Origin: Sulfurisphaera javensis
Lineage (GTDB): Archaea; Thermoproteota; Thermoprotei_A; Sulfolobales; Sulfolobaceae
Assembly: GCF_041154675.1 (NCBI RefSeq)
Contig: NZ_AP031322.1
Coordinates: 2,355,812 to 2,419,811, forward strand
Reading direction: 5' to 3'
Length of the DNA stretch: 64,000 nt
The position numbers and the translations under genes are program-made. The notes under the pieces are model-generated. The model saw only the letters and a list, made by a program, of their open reading frames with translations. It was not told where the DNA came from and did no database searches. Shown piece by piece: positions 58,136 to 64,000 of this stretch. Numbering within the stretch: position 1 is the first letter of the stretch; each line of letters starts with the position of its first letter.

Positions 58136-59376
58136 CTTAGTTCCATAATGGCTTATTAACGGTTGATGGACATGGGACGATACCGGTGACTGCTAACTTT
58201 CAATTCCATAGAGGATTAACTTTACTTCGTAATGGGGATGTTTATATTTGCCATAGGATTCTTTCAATTCCATAAAGGATTAACTCGAGGAAGCCTGTAG
58301 TTATTCCAGTAGATACGATAGAAGCTTTCAATTCCATAAAGGATTAACTTCATCACAAGGGATGAGGTAAAAGAGAGAAGGTATTCTCACTTTCAATTCC
58401 ATAAAGGATTAACCTAATTTCATACCACGAGCAACAGTGATGCCTTTAAAACCACTTTCAATTCCATAAAGGATTAACCCTAGTCGCACAAGAACCGTTA
58501 AGGCTAAACGACGAGGTTCTTTCAATTCCATAAAGGATTAACAATGCTAAAGCTAGTAAAATCTCGAATAATAATCTTCTCTTTCAATTCCATAAAGGAT
58601 TAACCCCGAAAGGGAGGCGAATACCCCACGACGTTAGGGATGAACTTTCAATTCCATAAAGGATTAACAGAGACGCCAAAGACTGGTAAAGTTGTTGCTC
58701 TTGATTTCTTTCAATTCCATAAAGGATTAACAAAGCTGGAAGAAATCGCGCAGAGTTGATCGTGAAGGAGGCTTTCAATTCCATAAAGGATTAACGGGGA
58801 AATCTTGATTAAAAAAATAATTGGGCAAAATCCAGGCTTTCAATTCCATAAAGGATTAACTTGAAAAAAGAAAAGAAATTCAAATTGATTTTTATATCTT
58901 TACTTTCAATTCCATAAAGGATTAACTAGGAAAGCAAAAGCCAAGCAGCGCGCTGCCAGACCCACCCTTTCAATTCCATAAAGGATTAACTAATAATCTT
59001 TCCAGACGTTTTAGATGAAATTGAAAAACTCTTTCAATTCCATAAAGGATTAACACAATGCAATTGCCGTTCTATATGATAATACAGTAGGAATCTTTCA
59101 ATTCCATAAAGGATTAACTTGTTGATGATACTGATGGTGAAATTGTTGTAGAAGTATTACTTTCAATTCCATAAAGGATTAACCGATGACGGATTCAGTG
59201 TCTCGTGCACGAGCGAAGCTGATGCTTTCAATTCCATAAAGGATTAACATATTGTACAAATGGAACACTATAGTAACTGTCTATATTCTTTCAATTCCAT
59301 AAAGGATTAACTTTTGCCTACCATTAACTGACGAGAAATAGTTTATGGCAATCTTTCAATTCCATAAAGGATTAAC
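58136..59376 (-). CRISPR. CRISPR array 3: 20 repeats (one degenerate), 19 spacers
   Basis: 24-bp repeats starting CTTTCAATTCCATAA and ending AGGATTAAC; spacers 36-42 bp. The leader is on the right. The oldest repeat (58136-58160) is degenerate (TTAGTTCCATAATGG...TTATTAAC). The next (58197-58220) reads ATAGAGG, between the array 1 form (ATAGTGG) and the main array 3 form (ATAAAGG); the other 18 are identical. Repeat and leader differ from arrays 1 and 2 but are clearly related. Confidence 0.97.
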
Positions 59377-59640
59377 TGAAGATTTTTAAACTGTTCCTTA
59401 TTTATATTTACTCTTATTCTCCTATATAAGTTTTATGTTCTATTTTTCTTCTATATTTTTCTCTCAAAATTATTAATTCCCGTGTTTTTCCGGGAAATTT
59501 AGGTTTTCTCTAAAGAGGTAATTAATTTAGGCTAACGTCCTACCTGTCTTGTTATTAAGGTTTAACGTCTTTCTCTTACAAACACGGGAACAAAAATTCA
59601 AAAAACTGTATCTAATTATATTCTATAGCATCTATTATTA
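59377..59640 (-). promoter_or_regulatory. Leader of array 3
   Basis: Starts TGAAGATTTTTAAACTG and shares AGAGGTAATTAATTTAGG (59514-59531) with the other leaders, but outside that block it differs from leaders 1 and 2. Its bases 59489-59596 are repeated without a change, in inverted orientation, at 63893-64000. A CCCGTG/CACGGG pair (59500 and 59584) could form a long hairpin. Confidence 0.85.
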
Positions 59641-59916
59641 TTTCTATCCAAAACTTATATACTTAACATACTGTTTCCATTACTATAACCTTATAAGCAA
59701 ATTAAGGTAGACTAAACAAATCAATTTTATTTTCTATTTTTCTCACGTACATTTTCTCCTTACTCTTCACTCTTCTAACCCGACTTTTTCCGGGAAGGTA
59801 ATATTTTCATTTCCTTTCGAATACTTTTACTTATCTCTCATTTCCTTATTTTATTAAGGAATTTTTTCTCCTTTCCCTTTCTCACGTTTATTAGATTTTA
59901 TACAAAAAATACATTC
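59641..59916. other. Promoter region of the adaptation operon
   Basis: About 275 AT- and pyrimidine-rich bases between leader 3 and csa1. A TATA-like GATTTTATAC at 59894-59903 lies close to the ATG at 59917, and GTTTATTAG at 59887 is an alternative. No gene seen. Confidence 0.45.
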
Positions 59917-60759
59917 ATGAGATCTCAAATATTAAGACAATTGAGAAGGCTTCACTCTTATAGGGCCTCTGACCCTATAGAGGAGGAGCTAAGAGGGTGG
60001 AACTATACAACTCCACCAATAAAGCCTAGAAGATATTTCTCTCTTTCAATGGGTGATGTTGCCTATAGATATTGTGATACTAAAAGAGACGTATATCTCA
60101 GAAAAGTCTTAAAAGTATCCCCAGAGACTAACTCTTACCTTGCCTTAGGCTCATCTGTTCATGCTATATTATCATATTTATCTCAAGAAATAGTTAAACT
60201 ATCGTCTTACAAAGCGTGGGAAATACTTGAGATTTTACTAAGAAAAGCTGAAAGAGTAACTAAAGATCTTTGCCCTAACTTTTACAAATATTGCTTAAAT
60301 GTCTATAAAGCTTTTTTAGTTGACTTTATCTCAGACTTCTCTGACTCCACTGGATTTTTACCAATAATTTCAGAGTTTAAAGTTGATGGTTCTCCTTTAG
60401 GTCTCTCATCAAAACTTTCAATTGATGCAATTACTCAAATGTCTTTAGTTTTGGAAGCTAAAGTTGGTAACAGTCAAGATTTTCATAAATTAGCTTTAGC
60501 AGGTTATGCTTTAGCTCTAGAGAGTGCAGTTGAATTGCCTATTGATTTTGGTGCTTTGCTTTACATTAATGGAGTGAACAAAGAATCTCCAGAATTTAAA
60601 GTGGAGGTTTATTATATTTCTTCAGATTTAAGAAAGATGTTCTTAGACTATAGAGATGAGGTTATTGATTTAATTGCTGAAGGAAAAGATCCTGGAGTTT
60701 CATTAAATTGTTCTCAATCATGTCCCTTCCTCTCTTACTGTAAAAAAGTTAGTAAATGA
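59917..60759 (+). CDS. csa1: Csa1, Cas4-family adaptation nuclease
   Basis: A 280-residue protein of the Csa1 (Cas4-2) family, an iron-sulphur RecB-type nuclease that helps trim and orient new spacers in type I-A adaptation. LGSSVHAILSYLSQE near 74-88 resembles the family HAxxE motif, LEAKVGNS near 181 the ExK motif, and a Cys cluster LNCSQSCPFLSYC closes the protein. First gene of csa1-cas1-cas2-cas4. Confidence 0.88.
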   Translation: MRSQILRQLRRLHSYRASDPIEEELRGWNYTTPPIKPRRYFSLSMGDVAYRYCDTKRDVYLRKVLKVSPETNSYLALGSSVHAILSYLSQEIVKLSSYKAWEILEILLRKAERVTKDLCPNFYKYCLNVYKAFLVDFISDFSDSTGFLPIISEFKVDGSPLGLSSKLSIDAITQMSLVLEAKVGNSQDFHKLALAGYALALESAVELPIDFGALLYINGVNKESPEFKVEVYYISSDLRKMFLDYRDEVIDLIAEGKDPGVSLNCSQSCPFLSYCKKVSK

Positions 60760-60774
60760 TTAAGAGTGAGTGAG

Positions 60775-61695
60775 ATGAAGACCTTAATTATTTCTGATCA
60801 CGGTTCATTTCTCACGGTAAAAAATAAGATATTTGTGTTAAAGAAAGACAAAAAGAAGATCGCTGAAATTTCTCCATCAGAGGTCGATGAGATCTTAATA
60901 ACAGCCTCTATCTTAGTTTCTACTCAAGCTATTAGATTAGCTATATCTCACGGGATTGACATAATATTTCTTGACATTAGGGATTCTCCATGGGGAATAA
61001 TTTTACCTTCTATCGCTACTCAAACTGTAAAAACGAGAAAGAGGCAATACGAGGCTGTTATAAATAATGAAACTAAATATGGAGAAGAGATAATTAGGAG
61101 TAAAATATACAATCAAGCAGTTCACTTAAAATACTGGGCTAGGAAAGGAATAAGAACTGACTATAATTCTTTACTAACTAAATATTATAATGAAGAACCA
61201 ACAGCTGCTAGAGTCTATTGGGGAAACTTAGCTTTAATTCTTCCTAAAGACATAAATTTCCAAGGGAGAGACGTTGATTCAATTGACCAGTTTAACTTGG
61301 CATTAAATTACTCTTATGCAATCCTTTATAATAGAGTAATGAAATACCTCTTTATTGCTGGTCTAGATGTGTATCTTGGTTTTATTCATAAAGATAGATC
61401 GGGGAATGAGAGTTTAGTTTTTGATTTTTCAGAGATGTTTAAGCCCTATGTAGACTTTATTTTAGTGAGAGCCTTTAGGGAAGGGTTTAGACTGAAAGTA
61501 AAGGAGGGGTTAATAGATAGGGATAGCAGAAGTGAATTAGCTAAGATTATTGTTAAGGGTTTGGAAGAGAAAGTAAAGGAGGAAGATGATCATAATCCAA
61601 AGAGTGTAAATCAAGCTATTAGGGCTCATGCTGTTAAGTTCGCTTCATCTATTAGGGAGAAGAGGGATTATAAAGGGTTTAGATTGGTGATGTAG
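60775..61695 (+). CDS. cas1: CRISPR integrase Cas1
   Basis: A 306-residue Cas1, which with Cas2 inserts new spacers at the leader end. Metal ligands are visible: Glu141 in EEPTAARVYWG, His205 in GFIHKDRSG and Asp217/Glu220 in LVFDFSEMFKP. The ATG at 60775 follows a GTGAGTGAG Shine-Dalgarno; a GTG at 60766 is less likely. Its TAG is immediately followed by the ATG of a short unknown ORF, not by cas2. It is the only cas1 in the window and must serve every array if they are all active. Confidence 0.93.
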   Translation: MKTLIISDHGSFLTVKNKIFVLKKDKKKIAEISPSEVDEILITASILVSTQAIRLAISHGIDIIFLDIRDSPWGIILPSIATQTVKTRKRQYEAVINNETKYGEEIIRSKIYNQAVHLKYWARKGIRTDYNSLLTKYYNEEPTAARVYWGNLALILPKDINFQGRDVDSIDQFNLALNYSYAILYNRVMKYLFIAGLDVYLGFIHKDRSGNESLVFDFSEMFKPYVDFILVRAFREGFRLKVKEGLIDRDSRSELAKIIVKGLEEKVKEEDDHNPKSVNQAIRAHAVKFASSIREKRDYKGFRLVM

Positions 61696-61890
61696 ATGAA
61701 AAATTCTAGTATAATTAAAAGTGAAAATGAGCACTATCCTCTCTATAAAGAGAAGTCAATTCCATTTAAACTTATGAGATATCTTATATATTTATTACAA
61801 AATATTGTAAAGCCGAATAGAAATTTTTCTAAAGACTTAAAGATACAACAACACAGAAGTTTGAGAACTACAAAGAATATAAAAGGGTGA
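61696..61890 (+). CDS. Short unknown ORF between cas1 and cas2
   Basis: A 64-codon frame whose ATG touches the cas1 stop (TAGATG) and whose stop lies five bases before the cas2 start. The predicted protein is basic and unlike any Cas protein I know (KSIPFKLMRYLIYLLQNIVK in the middle). cas1 and cas2 normally adjoin. The DNA also contains CTCTATAAAGAG and TCAATTCCAT, which look like pieces of the leader and repeat. It may be an inserted fragment and not a functional gene. Confidence 0.4.
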   Translation: MKNSSIIKSENEHYPLYKEKSIPFKLMRYLIYLLQNIVKPNRNFSKDLKIQQHRSLRTTKNIKG

Positions 61891-61894
61891 GAAC

Positions 61895-62164
61895 ATTATA
61901 GTTTTAGTTGTTTATGATGTCTCAGATGATGGAAAGAGGAATAAGTTAGCAAATGAGTTAAAAAAATACGGACTTGAGAGAATACAAAAGAGTGCTTTTG
62001 AAGGGAATTTAGACCCACAAAGGATTAAAAACCTGATAAGAGTGATTAAGGAAATTATAGATCCATCTACAGATATTGTTCATATAGTTCCTTTAGGTTT
62101 GAGAGATTGGGAAAACAGAATAGTAATTGGAAGAGAAGAAATAGTTAACCAATTAATAGTTTAG
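61895..62164 (+). CDS. cas2: Cas2, apparent ATT start
   Basis: An 89-residue Cas2, the central dimer of the integration complex. IVLVVYDVSDDGKRNKLANE is the usual first strand with the conserved Asp, followed by GLERIQKSAFEGNL. Upstream, the frame is closed by TAA at 61880-61882 and no ATG, GTG or TTG lies between it and the VVYD strand. ATT at 61895 stands exactly where ATG is expected, four bases after GGGTGA. cas4 downstream has the same AAAAGGGTGA signal with the same four-base spacing before its ATG. So ATT is either a rare start codon or a start-codon mutation. Confidence 0.82.
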   Translation: MIVLVVYDVSDDGKRNKLANELKKYGLERIQKSAFEGNLDPQRIKNLIRVIKEIIDPSTDIVHIVPLGLRDWENRIVIGREEIVNQLIV

Positions 62165-62195
62165 ATGATTGAGATGAAAATAAAAGGGTGATAAA

Positions 62196-62723
62196 ATGGT
62201 CAGTGTAACAGACTTAAAGGACTTCTTACTTTGTCCAGTTATTCCTTGGATAAGGAAAAAGCTTAATTGGAAAGAACCAGAGACTGACGGACTAAGGATA
62301 GGAAAGAAGATAAAAGAAAAAGAGATTGTGAGTTCATTTCCAAATCCAAAATACTTTCAAGTGTTTTTAAGGGATAAAAGCTCTGGTTTGCAAGGAATCG
62401 TAGATGTGTTAACTTCCGACTCTGTCGTAGAAATCAAAGCATTTCCTAGAAAGTATTTCAATCACTTTAGAGTTCAATTACTTTCCTACGCTTTCTTAGC
62501 AGATAAAAATGGTTTTAGAATAAAAAGAGCTATACTCTTTATGGGGAAGGAGATGAAATTGAATATAGAGGTTGAAAAAGAACACATTGAATATGTCGAA
62601 AAAATTACGGAAAAAATCAATGAAGTTTTAGATAACGACTCTCCACCAACAGCAAATCCTCCACCCCTCCTTTGTAAATCCTGCCAATATAGGAAAGTTT
62701 GTCCAATTGCAGCCATAACGTAA
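62196..62723 (+). CDS. cas4: CRISPR adaptation nuclease Cas4
   Basis: A 175-residue Cas4, iron-sulphur exonuclease that processes prespacers and selects PAM. Marks are Cys13 (LLCPVIPWI), the metal Asp in GIVDVLT, the ExK motif VVEIKAFPRK, and the C-terminal Cys set LLCKSCQYRKVCP. Its ATG is preceded by GGGTGA at four bases. Last gene of the adaptation operon. Confidence 0.92.
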   Translation: MVSVTDLKDFLLCPVIPWIRKKLNWKEPETDGLRIGKKIKEKEIVSSFPNPKYFQVFLRDKSSGLQGIVDVLTSDSVVEIKAFPRKYFNHFRVQLLSYAFLADKNGFRIKRAILFMGKEMKLNIEVEKEHIEYVEKITEKINEVLDNDSPPTANPPPLLCKSCQYRKVCPIAAIT

Positions 62724-63143
62724 TAAGAAAAGGGAGGATCAATAGGTTAGTGTAAATGAAACATTATAATATTAATCACTAAGGGTTTACCTTGTAGATC
62801 ACAACGAAGTCTTAATAGGATGATGTATGGTTCTGAAGTTGATTAAATTCCATTTTCGATTAAAAAATCAGTTAAAATAAAGATCAATTTATTAAGCTTC
62901 TGTGCATGCCCTGCTAGGGATCTACTGTACAGATACAACAAGACTAATAAAATACTTAAGAAGTATACAAGACGATCAGCGGGATCTACTATATAAATGT
63001 AACTGTAGGGCAAAACAAAAAATCGGCCAAGTATATGCTTTATTCAAGATCCACAATGTGCTCAGTGACTCATGTTTTTGCATTATTAAACTTCTGTATA
63101 TGTTCTACTTTAGATAAATATCTGTAATTTGCAATTCCATGGT
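62724..63143. other. Region of degenerate repeats between cas4 and csa3a
   Basis: About 420 bases with no credible gene. Several decayed repeats are present. TTATTAAGCTTCTGTGCATG (62889-62908) recurs with three changes at 63083-63102. GGGATCTACT occurs at 62917-62926 and 62981-62990. A copy of the last bases of csa3a (TCTACTTTAGATAA) lies at 63104-63117, 62 bp before the csa3a copy. The sequence looks like partial tandem duplications of the csa3a tail. Confidence 0.5.
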
Positions 63144-63833
63144 CTAACTTTCGCACTTAGTATGCTCTACTTTAGATAAGTATTTTTTACTTTCATTATG
63201 AATAGTTAATGCGATCTTACCCAAGGGTGTAAGTTCAATTAACCTATCTTTACCTTTAATTACTATATATCCATATTTCTTAAAGTCTGAAAGTTTATTT
63301 AATACGGTTTTCTCGCTTTTTCCTAAATCAATAGCTAGATCTCTTGGTCTTATGCCATTATTTTTGTCTATAGAATATAACATTTTTATTTCCTCATTAG
63401 AAAGGTCTCTTGACAACGAATTAACTTCTTCGGAGTTGAAAGAAATGACTTTTGCACCTCCTCCCTCATCCCTAACATAAACAGTGTATTTTTTCCTACT
63501 AATTAAGATTGAAAGAAAAAGGAGAGTATTCAGCATTCTCATTCCAACCGATAGTTCAGTAATTATTGGCTCTGGAAGAGGTAATAGTAAGTCTATCAAC
63601 TGAGAAAGTGTAGACGGAAAATCAGATAATGAAATTTCATGAACTTCAGGTGAAGGATAATTTAATCGAGAGGAATTTACTTTCAAATTTTCTATTGCAA
63701 CCTTTACTCCTTCTAAGATGGGTGAAGGAACTACAATAACAAACCTATCCTCCTCCTTGGCTGAAGTTTCTGTTAACAACCTTAAGAGGTAAGTCTCTGA
63801 AAATCCTATGGTAACAAAGTAAGACTTTACCAT
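63144..63833 (-). CDS. csa3: CRISPR regulator Csa3a
   Basis: A 229-residue CARF/winged-helix regulator. SYFVTIGFSETYLLRLL begins the CARF fold, PEPIITELSVGMRMLN near 105-120 is the ligand loop, and IKMLYSIDKNNGIRPRDLAIDLGKSEKTVLNKLSDFKK split over 160-195 is the winged helix. In Sulfolobus Csa3a activates the csa1-cas1-cas2-cas4 genes and array transcription; its placement beside that operon fits. The truncated copy at 42498 is its closest relative here. A TATA box (AAATTTATAC, about 63855-63864) and an 11-bp palindrome lie upstream. Confidence 0.9.
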   Translation of the reverse strand: MVKSYFVTIGFSETYLLRLLTETSAKEEDRFVIVVPSPILEGVKVAIENLKVNSSRLNYPSPEVHEISLSDFPSTLSQLIDLLLPLPEPIITELSVGMRMLNTLLFLSILISRKKYTVYVRDEGGGAKVISFNSEEVNSLSRDLSNEEIKMLYSIDKNNGIRPRDLAIDLGKSEKTVLNKLSDFKKYGYIVIKGKDRLIELTPLGKIALTIHNESKKYLSKVEHTKCES

Positions 63834-63843
63834 GAATTAATAT

Positions 63844-63854
63844 TGGTATTACCA
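63844..63854. promoter_or_regulatory. Palindrome in the csa3a promoter
   Basis: TGGTATTACCA, a perfect 11-bp palindrome, lies between the TATA box and the csa3a start at 63833. This is where an autorepressor would bind; Csa3a itself is the obvious candidate. Confidence 0.45.
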
Positions 63855-63892
63855 GTATAAATTTTTTTATATCGAAAGATAAAGAATTTTAG

Positions 63893-64000
63893 TTTTTGTT
63901 CCCGTGTTTGTAAGAGAAAGACGTTAAACCTTAATAACAAGACAGGTAGGACGTTAGCCTAAATTAATTACCTCTTTAGAGAAAACCTAAATTTCCCGGA
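63893..64000 (+). promoter_or_regulatory. Leader of a fourth array, partial
   Basis: These 108 bases are the exact reverse complement of 59489-59596 in leader 3, including AGAGGTAATTAATTTAGG. The array it serves would begin about 110 bp beyond the window and run rightward. Confidence 0.9.

Noticed and set aside
58584-58784. A 66-codon open frame in array 3 on the minus strand
   Set aside because: It is made of repeats (LLILYGIE) and spacers, not a gene.
62902-63117. A 71-codon open frame between cas4 and csa3a
   Set aside because: It has odd composition, no start signal, and lies over decayed tandem repeats of the csa3a tail.

Overview
The window is AT-rich DNA from a crenarchaeon of the order Sulfolobales. 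Evidence: a Cmr7 homologue and a csa-type I-A CRISPR set, DUF973 membrane proteins, a thermopsin-like protein, a 24-bp CRISPR repeat of the CTTTCAATTCC type, and mostly leaderless genes with a TATA box about 26 bp before the start codon. The genus cannot be fixed from sequence alone.

Layout. 0-7 kb: end of a membrane protein gene, an operon of a DUF973 protein and a Ser/Thr kinase, a three-gene cluster (circularly permuted ATP-grasp, transglutaminase-like protease, alpha-E protein), and two unknown genes. 7-28 kb is a decaying accessory region. It holds IS200/IS605-like relics, two broken unknown genes, two intact AAA ATPases and one broken by an insertion, an MNT/HEPN pair, threonine synthase, a second DUF973 protein, a thermopsin-like gene with an in-frame stop, a Csa3-like CARF regulator, an orphan VapB-like gene and a large broken helicase. 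27.1-29.1 kb has no readable gene.

29-64 kb is one CRISPR-Cas island. In order: array 1 (20 repeats) with its leader on the right; a membrane protein gene divergent from a second cmr1; a complete type III-B operon (cmr1-cmr7-cmr4-cmr5-cmr6-cmr2-cmr3); array 2 (3 repeats) with leader, a truncated csa3 and cas6; a type I-D set (cas3, csc1, csc2, cas10d, and a divergent cas6) in which cas10d and cas6 are frameshifted; a type I-A interference operon (csa5-cas7-cas5-cas3'-cas3''-cas8a2); array 3 (20 repeats, one degenerate) with leader; the adaptation operon csa1-cas1-orf-cas2-cas4; csa3a; and a further leader copy that runs off the right end and implies a fourth array outside.

How it works together. 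The single adaptation module and the closely related repeats and leaders suggest that all arrays are served by shared Cas1/Cas2/Cas4/Csa1 and by the intact Cas6. crRNAs would feed Cascade I-A (DNA targeting), Cmr (RNA targeting, with an intact GGDD cyclase motif) and possibly I-D, if the frameshifts can be bypassed. CARF regulators (Csa3a and the Csa3-like protein at 22 kb) are the likely transcriptional link. Most notable oddities: ATT in the start-codon position of both cas2 and I-A cas3', palindromes sitting on the start of three AAA ATPase genes, duplicated leader-csa3 units, a short ORF wedged between cas1 and cas2, and an undescribed membrane protein sharing a 37-bp divergent promoter with the second Cmr1.
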